The translations under genes were made by a program, and so were the position numbers. Below the pieces are notes generated by a model. That model was not told where the DNA came from. It saw only the letters and a list, made by a program, of their open reading frames with translations, and made no database searches. DNA of 64,000 nucleotides from an uncultured Psychroserpens sp. (GTDB lineage Bacteria; Bacteroidota; Bacteroidia; Flavobacteriales; Flavobacteriaceae): positions 1 through 64,000 of the forward strand of contig NZ_CANMRL010000007.1 in the NCBI RefSeq assembly GCF_947500255.1. The letters are read 5' to 3'. How positions within the stretch are numbered: position 1 is the stretch's first letter; every line of letters begins with the position of its first letter. Positions 56,428 to 64,000 of the stretch are shown one piece after another.

Positions 56428-57975
56428 ATGAAAAAAATTACTTTATTATTAATGTTTGCTTTGGTAAGCGGTTTTTGTTTTGCACAACCTGCAAATGATG
56501 ATCCTTCTGGAGCTACAGCTTTGACTGTAGGTGTTGTATTTGCAGATAACGCAGTTGTTGCAACTAATGTAGCCTCTACGGATTCTGAAGTAGCAGATCC
56601 TTCAATTCCTACTACGACGTGTGGAGCATATGCTGGAGAAGATGTATGGTTTACAGTTACAGTTCCTGCTACAGGTAACGTTAGTCTAGGAACTGATGCA
56701 AATGCTGGATCTACTATGACTGATACAGTTCTTGAGGTGTATTCTGGAGCTATTGGAGCTTTCGTGTCAGAAGGCTGTAACGATGACGGTGGACCTGGTG
56801 CTTTTTCTTTAGTGCAGTTAACAGGAAGAACACCTGGAGAAGTACTATATGTAAGAGTATGGGAGTATAATGGAGGTATTACAGATACATTCCAAGCATC
56901 TGCTTATGATACACCACCTCCATCAAATGATGATTGTGCAAATGCTATTGCTGTAAACTGTGATGATGTTGTAACAGGAGATACTTCAGTTAGCGGTGTT
57001 ACGGATACAGTTGGTAACCCATCAAATGATTTATGGTATTCTTATGCTGGTCCTGCAGGAGATATTACTGTAAGTTTATGTAACTCAAGCTATGATACTT
57101 TTATTAGAGTATTTGATGCTTGTGGTGGTTCAGAAATTGCTTCTAATGATGATTCTTGTGGTACACGTTCTTCTACAACGTTTACTGCAGATGGAACGTC
57201 AACTTATTATATAGCTGTCGAAGGATTTAATGCTAATAATGGTGCATTCGAATTGTTAGTAGAATGTGCTGGAACTATACCTCCTCCAGCAAATGATGAG
57301 TGTGCTAATGCTATTGGATTAACCCTTTTAACTCCTGAAAGTGGAACTACAGCAGGTGCTACAGAAGACCTTTCTCATGAGAAGCCAGGGTGTGATCCAT
57401 TTGGTACTATTGCTGATGTTTGGTACTCATTCACAATGCCAGTTGGAACAAATACTTTAAATGTAACGACTACTGTTTCTGGTACATCTTCTGAAGCTAA
57501 CTTAGCAATTTATCCAAATGACTGTAACATTCTTGATGCTAATATTTTAGCTTGTGATGATACAGGTGGAGTTGCAGGTGAAACATTAACAATTGCTGCG
57601 CCAGCAGGTACAACTTACTTAATCCGTGTTTGGAGTGATGGTGTTGCACCAAGACTTTCTGGAGAAGCTCCTACCGAAGCTCGTATCGAAGGAACATTTG
57701 ATGTTGTTGCAGATGCTACATTAAGTACTGAAGAATTTGAAAATGAAAATGCATTTACATATTTCCCTAACCCAGTGAAAGGTGAGTTAACATTAAATGC
57801 ACAAAAAGATATTCAAAATGTTGCTGTATTTAACATGTTAGGACAAGAAGTTCTTAGAACTGCTCCTAATGCTGTTGAAAGCACTATTAACATGAATGCA
57901 TTAAGCCAAGGTGCTTACTTCGTTCAGGTTACAATTGGTGATGTTACAGAAACTGTGAGAATTATTAAGCAATAA
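56428..57975 (+). CDS. Secreted PPC-domain protein with T9SS type A sorting domain
   Basis: 515 residues: signal peptide (about 1-19, ending GFCFAQ), three PPC-like beta-sandwich domains (about 22-165, 170-290 and 292-430) with markers EDVWFTVTVPATGN, NDLWYSYAGPAGD and ADVWYSFTMPVGT, then a C-terminal T9SS domain (about 440-515, YFPNPVKGELTLNA; ends TVRIIKQ). The second domain shares the marker NSSYDTFIRVFDACGG with the repeats of the 51651 gene. No protease domain is present, so it is not a peptidase. Surface adhesion or binding is likely but unproven. Confidence 0.85.
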   Translation: MKKITLLLMFALVSGFCFAQPANDDPSGATALTVGVVFADNAVVATNVASTDSEVADPSIPTTTCGAYAGEDVWFTVTVPATGNVSLGTDANAGSTMTDTVLEVYSGAIGAFVSEGCNDDGGPGAFSLVQLTGRTPGEVLYVRVWEYNGGITDTFQASAYDTPPPSNDDCANAIAVNCDDVVTGDTSVSGVTDTVGNPSNDLWYSYAGPAGDITVSLCNSSYDTFIRVFDACGGSEIASNDDSCGTRSSTTFTADGTSTYYIAVEGFNANNGAFELLVECAGTIPPPANDECANAIGLTLLTPESGTTAGATEDLSHEKPGCDPFGTIADVWYSFTMPVGTNTLNVTTTVSGTSSEANLAIYPNDCNILDANILACDDTGGVAGETLTIAAPAGTTYLIRVWSDGVAPRLSGEAPTEARIEGTFDVVADATLSTEEFENENAFTYFPNPVKGELTLNAQKDIQNVAVFNMLGQEVLRTAPNAVESTINMNALSQGAYFVQVTIGDVTETVRIIKQ

Positions 57976-57997
57976 GCTTAAACTTAAATACTTATTC

Positions 57998-58022
57998 AAA
58001 AGCCACCTTAAAGGTGGCTTTT
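57998..58022 (+). terminator. Rho-independent terminator
   Basis: AAAAGCCACC and GGTGGCTTTT form a 10-bp perfect stem with a 5-nt loop, just after the third secreted-protein gene. Confidence 0.85.
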
Positions 58023-58036
58023 GTATTTTCTTTACT

Positions 58037-58044
58037 TACCTTTG
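58037..58044 (+). promoter_or_regulatory. Candidate -7 promoter box for the glycosyltransferase operon
   Basis: TACCTTTG matches TAnnTTTG with 6 nt to the ATG at 58051, so the leader is nearly absent. Confidence 0.4.
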
Positions 58045-58050
58045 TGAGGT

Positions 58051-59061
58051 ATGAAAGCATTGCAATTTTCCTTTATAATTCCTGTATTTAATAGACCAGA
58101 TGAAGTACAGGAACTCCTTAGTAGTTTTAGTAGTTTGGATGGCGATTTGTCGTTTGAGATTGTTATTGTAGAAGACGGTTCTAGCATTGATTGTAAGACC
58201 ATTGTTGAAAATTTTGATGATTTAAATATTGCATATTACTACAAGGAAAATTCTGGACCTGGAGATTCTAGAAATTTCGGAATGCAAAAAGCTAAAGGGA
58301 ATTACTTTATTATTTTAGATTCTGACTGTTTATTACCTAAACAATACTTGACCATTGTAAATAACTATTTGTCCTCTAATTTTGTGCATTGCTATGGAGG
58401 TCCAGATGCAGCTCATAGTTCTTTTACAGATTTGCAAAAAGCTATAAACTTTGCAATGACATCCTTTATTACAACAGGTGGTATACGTGGAGGTCGTATA
58501 TCTGGCGATAAATTTCAACCTCGTAGTTTTAATATGGGGCTGTCAAAGGAAGCCTTTTTGAAATCTGGAGGTTTTGGTGTGATTCATCCAGGCGAAGACC
58601 CTGACTTATCGATAAGATTAAATAATCTAGGTTATGAGACCATATTAATTAATGAAGCTTACGTCTATCATAAACGACGAATTTCTTGGAAAAAATTCTA
58701 TCAACAAGTTCATAAGTTTGGTTTGGTAAGGCCAATCCTTAATAAGTGGCATCCAAAAACATCACGTCTAACATATTGGTTCCCTACATTGTTTTCAATA
58801 GGTTTTATTGTTTCTATTGTATTGTTCTTATTAGATTATCAATTCTTTTTGGGTATTTATATCTTTTATCTTGCATTGGCATTTATTCTCGCATATACCA
58901 AAACATTAAATCTTAGTGTGGCCATTCAATCCATTTTGGCTATTTTTATTCAGTTCTTTGGTTATGGTTATGGATTTTTAAAATCTACATTTGCCATTTC
59001 GGTTTTAAATAAACGTCCTGAACAGAGATTTCCTAAATTATTTTTTAAAAATGCTAAATAG
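58051..59061 (+). CDS. Family 2 glycosyltransferase with C-terminal membrane segments
   Basis: 336 residues. The GT-A domain (about 1-235) has IIPVFNRPDEVQELL, VEDGSS, the sugar-nucleotide DxD variant ILDSDCLLP (about 90-98), and GEDPDLSIRL with the acceptor-side ED. Two to three membrane helices follow (about 245-310). It transfers a sugar from a nucleotide donor to a lipid or polysaccharide acceptor at the inner membrane. The YbbR-like gene overlaps its 3' end by 11 bp. The donor and product are unknown. Confidence 0.88.
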   Translation: MKALQFSFIIPVFNRPDEVQELLSSFSSLDGDLSFEIVIVEDGSSIDCKTIVENFDDLNIAYYYKENSGPGDSRNFGMQKAKGNYFIILDSDCLLPKQYLTIVNNYLSSNFVHCYGGPDAAHSSFTDLQKAINFAMTSFITTGGIRGGRISGDKFQPRSFNMGLSKEAFLKSGGFGVIHPGEDPDLSIRLNNLGYETILINEAYVYHKRRISWKKFYQQVHKFGLVRPILNKWHPKTSRLTYWFPTLFSIGFIVSIVLFLLDYQFFLGIYIFYLALAFILAYTKTLNLSVAIQSILAIFIQFFGYGYGFLKSTFAISVLNKRPEQRFPKLFFKNAK

Positions 59062-60019
59062 TATAAAACTAAAAATAGGACAGTCAATTAGAAACAAGAA
59101 ATTAAATGTTTTTGGACTTTTCTTTTTAATAGCATTTTTAATATTAGTGGTGACCAAACTTTCAGAAAACTATGTAGAAACAATCCCTCTAAGTATCGAG
59201 TATAAAAATTTACCAGAGACTAATGTTATTACATTAGATAGTATTCCTAAGGTGAATGTTACGGTGTCTACACATGGGTTTAACTTATTCTCTTATTATT
59301 TTTATGACAAGACTTATATACTAGATTTTGAAAATAGTACTGATTTAAAAGATAATACGTATCTGTGGGTTGCCGAAAAAGGAAGATATGCGATTAAAGA
59401 ACAATTTGGAAATTCGGTTGAAATTGTTTCGGTAAAACCAGATACCTTAGTATTTCCGTTTGGAAAGTTAAGTACTAAGAAAGTACCAGTTATCTTAAAA
59501 TCGAAGATCAATTTTCGTAGTGGATATGATGTCTTAAACGAGATAGTTCTTATTCCAGATTCTGTTAAAATCATTGGTGCTGAAGAGGAAATTTCTGAAA
59601 TTGAATTTATTGAAACCAAACCTTTTGATTTAAGCGATGTAAAAACTAATATAAATACTTTGGTCGATCTAGAATTCGTAAATGCCTCAAAACATTTGAA
59701 GCTTTCAGCAGAAAAAATAAGAATTAAAGCAGAGGTCGACAAGTTTACAGAAGGAACATTCAAAATTCCGATCACCATATTAAATAAGCCTAATAAAAAG
59801 GATGTTAATTTTTTTCCGAAGCATATAACAGTCTCATATTATATTAGTTTGAAAGACTATAAGCATGTGACGCCAAATGACTTTAAGATTGAGTGTGACT
59901 ACAATGAAGTCTTAAAATCTGGAAATCCATATTTCACACCTAAATTAATTGTCAATTCGAGTAAAGTGAAGTCTGCAAAAATGAAGCAGAATAAAGTAGA
60001 ATATATAATCATTAAATGA
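59051..60019 (+). CDS. YbbR-like domain-containing protein
   Basis: 322 residues. One membrane helix (about 19-38) near the N-terminus is followed by two YbbR-like beta-rich domains in the periplasm (VPVILKSKINFRSGYDVLNE and IPDSVKIIGAEEEISEIEFI are family-like, the latter quoted in part as DSVKIIGAEEEI). YbbR proteins of Firmicutes regulate diadenylate cyclase; in Bacteroidota the role is uncertain, and no cyclase is adjacent. It overlaps the glycosyltransferase and coaE genes by 11 and 4 bp. Confidence 0.85.
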   Translation: MLNSIKLKIGQSIRNKKLNVFGLFFLIAFLILVVTKLSENYVETIPLSIEYKNLPETNVITLDSIPKVNVTVSTHGFNLFSYYFYDKTYILDFENSTDLKDNTYLWVAEKGRYAIKEQFGNSVEIVSVKPDTLVFPFGKLSTKKVPVILKSKINFRSGYDVLNEIVLIPDSVKIIGAEEEISEIEFIETKPFDLSDVKTNINTLVDLEFVNASKHLKLSAEKIRIKAEVDKFTEGTFKIPITILNKPNKKDVNFFPKHITVSYYISLKDYKHVTPNDFKIECDYNEVLKSGNPYFTPKLIVNSSKVKSAKMKQNKVEYIIIK

Positions 60020-60615
60020 CGATAGTTGGACTTACAGGAGGTATTGGTAGTGGTAAAACTACGGTGGCAGCTTTTTTTAAAGCCTTAGATGTTCCTATTT
60101 ATATTGCAGATGTAGAAGCTAAACTACTTATGGGTAGATCTAAAGTAATTAGGCGCAAGCTCATTGCTCTTTTTGGAGAAGAGGCTTATGTAGACAATGA
60201 ACTTAATAGAGCATATATTGCATCGAAAATCTTCAATGATAAAACGTACTTAGAAAGAATGAATGCTATAGTGCATCCTAAAGTGGCTTCACATTTTAAA
60301 AGATGGATGGCTAAACAAAAATCTGAATACGTTATTAAAGAAGCAGCTATCATTTTTGAACAAGGTAAAGAAGAACAATACGACTTTATTATTACAGTAA
60401 CTGCAGATATTGAAGAACGGATTAAACGTGTTATCAAGCGAGATAATAGCAGTAGATCAAAAATCATGGCGATTTTAAATAATCAAATGAGTGATCAAGA
60501 AAAAATAGAAAAGTCTCATTTTGTGATTGTTAACGATGATTTAGAAGATGTGAAAAAACAAGTTCAAAAAATTCATCAATCTATCCTTAAAAAAATCAAA
60601 AAACTTCAATTTTAA
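60016..60615 (+). CDS. coaE: Dephospho-CoA kinase
   Basis: 199 residues. The P-loop GGIGSGKT is at 8-15. The lid and substrate region contain DVEAKLLM and ETHPKV-like NAIVHPKVASHF, and the C-terminus is basic and helical. It phosphorylates the 3'-hydroxyl of dephospho-CoA, the last step of coenzyme A synthesis. It overlaps the YbbR-like gene by 4 bp, and the sensor kinase starts 63 bp downstream behind its own promoter box. Confidence 0.95.
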   Translation: MTIVGLTGGIGSGKTTVAAFFKALDVPIYIADVEAKLLMGRSKVIRRKLIALFGEEAYVDNELNRAYIASKIFNDKTYLERMNAIVHPKVASHFKRWMAKQKSEYVIKEAAIIFEQGKEEQYDFIITVTADIEERIKRVIKRDNSSRSKIMAILNNQMSDQEKIEKSHFVIVNDDLEDVKKQVQKIHQSILKKIKKLQF

Positions 60616-60666
60616 CATATTTGTTAATGTAAGGTTAAATGGCAATCGTTCTAAATGTTAAAATAC

Positions 60667-60674
60667 TAAATTTG
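60667..60674 (+). promoter_or_regulatory. Candidate -7 promoter box for the sensor kinase operon
   Basis: TAAATTTG matches TAnnTTTG with only 4 nt to the ATG at 60679; if used, transcripts start at or inside the start codon. Confidence 0.4.
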
Positions 60675-60678
60675 AACG

Positions 60679-62253
60679 ATGGGCAAAAAGCTATTCATTT
60701 TATTGGTGGTTTTGATGAGTTTGTCACTCATCGGCATCATTTTCGTTCAAGCATTTTTTATTAATAATACCTTAAAAAACGAGGAGAAACAATTTACGTC
60801 TGACGTAATTCGATCTCTAAGTTTAGTGTCTAAAGCGATAGAAGATAAAGAGCTTCTTAGTTACGATAGATTATATAAAGAGGTAACTAAAAATGGTCGA
60901 ACACCTGATACAACAGAAATCAAGCAACTCTTGATTTATGATTCTTTTGATGAAGACACAAATCAGGCGATTCGATTTAAAAATGCGATTGCGGAAGAAA
61001 GCTTTAAAGTGCCATCATTGTTCTTTGACATTGGTACAGACAGTATAAACATAAGTAGGTTTACTAATATAAGTGAAACCAAAGTTTATGACCGCAGTCC
61101 TATAGATGGTAAAATTAGCTTAAGCCCAACACAAACATTCAGAGATTATAGTACAATGGATGATTTAGGTCGTAGTTTTTACAAAAAAAACTATCGCGCT
61201 GTATATAAAAATTATCCAATTTACAAGCGTATTACTAATGATGAAGTTTCAGATTTTTTGCAATCGCAGTTTTCTATAAGCGGTATTAAAACAGCTTTTG
61301 AATACGCGATTTATGATAAGGATTTATCCACGAAGATTAGATCAGATAATTTCGAATTAAACCCAGAATCAACTATTGGAATTCCAGTTTTTCTGGACGA
61401 TAAAGGAAGAAGTAAATTTTCGCTCTATGTAGATTTTCCGGAGCGAAGAAAGTATTTGTTGTCTTCTATATTAGGAATGATTGTATTATCTATCATTTTT
61501 ACATCAATAATCATTTTGGCATATTCAAGCGCCATTTATCAATTAATTAGACAGCGTCAAATTTCTCAAATAAAAACAGATTTTATAAACAATATGACGC
61601 ATGAGTTTAAAACACCAATTGCGACAATAAATTTAGCTTTAGACTCTATTAGAAACCCAAAAATAATAGGAGATCAAGATAAAGTCATGCGCTACTTGAA
61701 AATGATTAAAGATGAAAATAAGCGAATGCACGCTCAAGTAGAAAATGTATTGCGAATTTCTAAGTTAGAAAAAAATGAACTTAATATTAGTAAGGAACGT
61801 GTAAAGTTACACGACCTAGTTGAAGATGCAGTCACTCATGTAGAACTGATAGTTGAAGATAGAAAAGGCTATGTTAAGACACATCTAGAAGCAGATAAAT
61901 CGTCAGTTTTAGCTAACGAAACTCACTTTACAAATGTGATTGTCAATATTTTAGACAATGCTATTAAATATAGTGATGATGCTCCTAAAATTGATGTTTA
62001 TACTGAAAATATTGGTAATAATGTACTACTTAAGATTTCAGATCAAGGAAATGGAATGTCTAAGTTAGTTCAAAAGCGAGTGTTCGAGAAGTTTTATAGA
62101 GAGCACACAGGAAATGTACACAATGTAAAAGGTCATGGTTTAGGTTTGGCATATGTTAAACGAATTGTAGACGACCATCAAGGTCATATATCAGTAGAAA
62201 GTGAAAAGGGAAAAGGTAGCACATTCACAATAAAGCTACCATTAATATCATAA
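60679..62253 (+). CDS. Membrane sensor histidine kinase
   Basis: 524 residues. Two membrane helices (about 6-28 and 262-285) enclose an extracytoplasmic sensor domain of about 230 residues that I do not recognise. The second helix leads without a HAMP domain into the dimerisation helices. The phospho-accepting His308 is in NMTHEFKTPIATINLALDS. The ATPase domain has the N box NVIVNILDNAIKYS, G1 ISDQGNGMS, F box FEKFYRE and G2 GHGLGLAYVKRIV. It pairs with the response regulator 3 bp downstream. The signal is unknown. The resemblance to RprX-type kinases of Bacteroides is limited to this architecture. Confidence 0.94.
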   Translation: MGKKLFILLVVLMSLSLIGIIFVQAFFINNTLKNEEKQFTSDVIRSLSLVSKAIEDKELLSYDRLYKEVTKNGRTPDTTEIKQLLIYDSFDEDTNQAIRFKNAIAEESFKVPSLFFDIGTDSINISRFTNISETKVYDRSPIDGKISLSPTQTFRDYSTMDDLGRSFYKKNYRAVYKNYPIYKRITNDEVSDFLQSQFSISGIKTAFEYAIYDKDLSTKIRSDNFELNPESTIGIPVFLDDKGRSKFSLYVDFPERRKYLLSSILGMIVLSIIFTSIIILAYSSAIYQLIRQRQISQIKTDFINNMTHEFKTPIATINLALDSIRNPKIIGDQDKVMRYLKMIKDENKRMHAQVENVLRISKLEKNELNISKERVKLHDLVEDAVTHVELIVEDRKGYVKTHLEADKSSVLANETHFTNVIVNILDNAIKYSDDAPKIDVYTENIGNNVLLKISDQGNGMSKLVQKRVFEKFYREHTGNVHNVKGHGLGLAYVKRIVDDHQGHISVESEKGKGSTFTIKLPLIS

Positions 62254-62256
62254 ATT

Positions 62257-62967
62257 ATGGAAGAGCAAAATAAGAAAATACTTTTAGTAGAAGACGATCC
62301 AAATTTTGGAACTGTTTTAAAAGATTATTTAAATATGAACGACTATGATGTGGTTCATGCTAAAAACGGAATGGAAGGTTTCGAAAAATTCAAAAAGGAT
62401 GATTACGATCTGTGTATCTTAGATGTAATGATGCCTTACAAAGATGGATTTACTCTAGCCAAAGAGATTAGAGAAAAGAATACTGATGTACCGATTATTT
62501 TCTTAACAGCCAAGGCTATGAAAGAGGACGTGCTTAAAGGTTATAAAGTAGGAGCAGACGACTATTTAAATAAGCCATTTGATAGCGAAGTACTTTTAAT
62601 GAAGATCAAGGCGATCATGCAAAGAAAAGCTACAGATACAATCGCAGATAGTAAGCAATTTGAATTCAAAATTGGAAGATTTGATTTAAACTCTAAGTTG
62701 CGTTTCTTGAAATTTAATGGTAAAGATCCTATTAAATTATCTCCAAAAGAAAATGAATTACTCCGTATGTTAGCATTGCATGAAAATGATTTAATGCCTC
62801 GTGAATTAGCGTTAACCAAAATATGGAGAGACGATAACTATTTTACATCACGTAGTATGGATGTATATATCGCTAAACTAAGAAAGTATTTAAAATTAGA
62901 TGAAAACGTTGAAATTTTAAATATTCATGGTGAAGGCTTTAGATTAGTAGTTAATCAAGATGCTTAA
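62257..62967 (+). CDS. OmpR-family response regulator
   Basis: 236 residues. The receiver domain (about 7-120) has acidic pocket EDDP, phospho-acceptor Asp56 in LCILDVMMPYKDG, Thr in FLTAKA and Lys in NKPFDSEVLL. The C-terminal winged helix (about 135-230) binds DNA: LSPKENELLRMLALHEND and YFTSRSMDVYIAKLRKYLK in parts. It is cytoplasmic and should act on promoters in answer to the preceding kinase. The stop of the kinase and its ATG are 3 bp apart, so the pair is co-transcribed. A terminator follows. Confidence 0.96.
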   Translation: MEEQNKKILLVEDDPNFGTVLKDYLNMNDYDVVHAKNGMEGFEKFKKDDYDLCILDVMMPYKDGFTLAKEIREKNTDVPIIFLTAKAMKEDVLKGYKVGADDYLNKPFDSEVLLMKIKAIMQRKATDTIADSKQFEFKIGRFDLNSKLRFLKFNGKDPIKLSPKENELLRMLALHENDLMPRELALTKIWRDDNYFTSRSMDVYIAKLRKYLKLDENVEILNIHGEGFRLVVNQDA

Positions 62968-62986
62968 AGAGAATTAGTTATAAAAC

Positions 62987-63017
62987 AAAAAGCCAGTCAT
63001 TTAATGATTGGCTTTTT
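62987..63017. terminator. Bidirectional Rho-independent terminator
   Basis: AAAAAGCCAGTCAT and ATGATTGGCTTTTT form a 14-bp stem with one G-T wobble and a 3-nt loop. It lies between the convergent response regulator and miaA genes. Confidence 0.9.
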
Positions 63018-63023
63018 TATTGG

Positions 63024-63929
63024 TTAAATTTGTGTTTTGATGGCTTTTATAATAGCCTCTAGGTCGTATTCATAATCAAACCAAAGTGTATCTTCATTTT
63101 TTTTAAACCAAGTAAGTTGTCGTTTTGCAAAGCGTCTCGTATTCTTTTTTATTTCTGAAATGGCAAAATTTAGATCCCATTCTCCATTCAAATACTTAAA
63201 TAACTCTTTATAACCAACCGTATTTAAAGCATTAAGGTTCTGCTTAGATTGTAAGCTTTTGACCTCATCAATTAGTCCTTCATCAATCATTAAATCAACA
63301 CGTCTATTAATTCTATCATATATAACAGCTCGATCGGCTGTTAAACCAATTGTAATTGTTTTAAAGACTCTCGATTTATCCTGACCTTTTAAAAAGGAAG
63401 AGTAGGGCTTTCCGCTAGATAAGCAAACCTCCAAAGCTCTTATCACACGTTGTGGATTATTTATAGCAATAGATTGATAAGCTTTTGGGTCTAATTGTTT
63501 CAGCTGAAATTGTAAGGCTTCAAGTCCGTCGGTTTGTAGTCTAGTATTAAGTTGCTCTCTTATGGCTATATCAACCTTTGGCAATTCATCTAAACCTTTT
63601 GTGACCGCATTAACATATAACCCAGAGCCGCCAACCATAATAACAACTTGATGTTCTTCATGAAGTGTTTTAAGTAAGGCAATAGCGTCATTTTCAAAAG
63701 CACCAACATTGTAATAATTCTCTACAGATAAATGTTTAATAAAATGATGTGGAGCGGCTGCTAATTCTGATGGCGTTGGCGCTGCAGTTCCAATTTGCAT
63801 TTCTTTGTAGAATTGTCTAGAATCTGCCGATATGATTTCCGTATTAAAATAATTAGCTAGTTTAATACTAAGTGCTGTTTTTCCTATGGCAGTAGGACCA
63901 ACAATAGATATTAAATATTTATTCTTCAT
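63024..63929 (-). CDS. miaA: tRNA dimethylallyltransferase
   Basis: 301 residues. MiaA adds a dimethylallyl group to A37 of tRNAs that read codons beginning with U. The P-loop GPTAIGKTALSIKLA (11-25), SADSRQFYKEM and the substrate motif AAPHHFIKHL are diagnostic. QLTWFKKNEDTLWFD near the C-terminus is also typical. The start overlaps the preceding zinc-ribbon gene by 11 bp. With TrmD, which modifies G37, the window encodes two anticodon-loop modifiers, unlinked. Confidence 0.96.
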   Translation of the reverse strand: MKNKYLISIVGPTAIGKTALSIKLANYFNTEIISADSRQFYKEMQIGTAAPTPSELAAAPHHFIKHLSVENYYNVGAFENDAIALLKTLHEEHQVVIMVGGSGLYVNAVTKGLDELPKVDIAIREQLNTRLQTDGLEALQFQLKQLDPKAYQSIAINNPQRVIRALEVCLSSGKPYSSFLKGQDKSRVFKTITIGLTADRAVIYDRINRRVDLMIDEGLIDEVKSLQSKQNLNALNTVGYKELFKYLNGEWDLNFAISEIKKNTRRFAKRQLTWFKKNEDTLWFDYEYDLEAIIKAIKTQI

Positions 63930-64000
63930 TTAAAATATTACCACAATTATGGCAAAAGTGAGCACCATCGCGGTGATTACCAGCTAAACAGTTTGGGCAG
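63919..64000 (-). CDS. C-terminal end of a zinc-ribbon protein (partial)
   Basis: The minus strand from 64000 reads through a frame of 26 residues: two Cys pairs (CPNC at the window edge and CHNCG near 63940), between them a stretch with His residues (GNHRDGAHF), and a final ILNEE before a TAA. The pattern looks like a C-terminal zinc ribbon. The N-terminus lies beyond the window, so family and length are unknown. It overlaps miaA by 11 bp and presumably shares its transcript. Confidence 0.5.
   Translation of the reverse strand, partial: CPNCLAGNHRDGAHFCHNCGNILNEE

Overview
This window looks like a stretch of a Flavobacteriaceae (Bacteroidota) chromosome. The evidence is AT-rich DNA, family-typical proteins (DUF6095, DUF4249, DUF4835, monomeric isocitrate dehydrogenase, a long GAPDH, TonB-dependent receptors with a CarboxypepD_reg-like domain), type IX secretion C-terminal sorting domains, many lipoproteins with a Cys lipobox, and promoter boxes of the Bacteroidota form TAnnTTTG. 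I see no phage, insertion sequence, integron, CRISPR array or tRNA gene. Most of the window is core chromosome.

Layout. 1-61: the 3' end of a 5S rRNA and its terminator. 0.1-8.5 kb (minus strand): DUF6095 protein, murQ, a DUF4249 lipoprotein with its TonB-dependent receptor, a serine racemase/threonine dehydratase-type enzyme, icd and a pentapeptide-repeat protein. 8.5-9.2 kb: a gene-free interval that looks like a transcription unit (promoter-like site, several GNRA-type hairpins, terminator). It is the best candidate here for something undescribed. 9.2-17 kb (minus): rplS, a small membrane protein, trmD, a SnoaL-like lipoprotein with an apparently lost start codon, GNAT, a coiled-coil membrane protein, two LVIVD-type lipoproteins, the long GAPDH and a DegP-type protease. 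17.2-21.3 kb (plus): cell-wall genes dapF, GNAT, mltG, DUF2279 and a lysozyme-like protein. 21.3-27 kb (minus): a TonB-like protein, a DUF2314 lipoprotein, an RsmI-like methylase, a T9SS-secreted sugar dehydrogenase-like protein, a low-molecular-weight tyrosine phosphatase and dnaA. 27-31 kb: a thioesterase facing a five-gene minus operon that includes ribD. 31-40 kb: GNAT and prmC, a GH20-cutC-GH2 glycan operon (minus), then ligA. 40-44 kb: two related polytopic membrane proteins around a DoxX protein, and a 5'-nucleotidase split into two genes. 43.9-51.3 kb (plus): DUF6913, dapA, bamD, rpoZ, coaBC, DUF4835, recN, fabI. 51.6-58 kb (plus): three large secreted T9SS-CTD proteins, one carrying nearly identical 636-bp tandem repeats. 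58-63 kb (plus): glycosyltransferase, YbbR-like protein, coaE and a two-component system. The window closes with miaA and the tail of a zinc-ribbon gene (minus).

How the genes fit together. Much of the window builds or remodels the envelope: DAP synthesis (dapA, dapF), glycan-strand processing (mltG, lysozyme-like protein, murQ), outer-membrane assembly (bamD), periplasmic quality control (degP) and uptake (the TonB-dependent receptor). A second theme is translation and cofactors: rplS, trmD, miaA, prmC, coaBC, coaE, ribD. The accessory, outward-facing part is the GH20/CutC/GH2 operon and the T9SS cargo block. Function calls rest on motifs and family memory read by eye; no database search was run.
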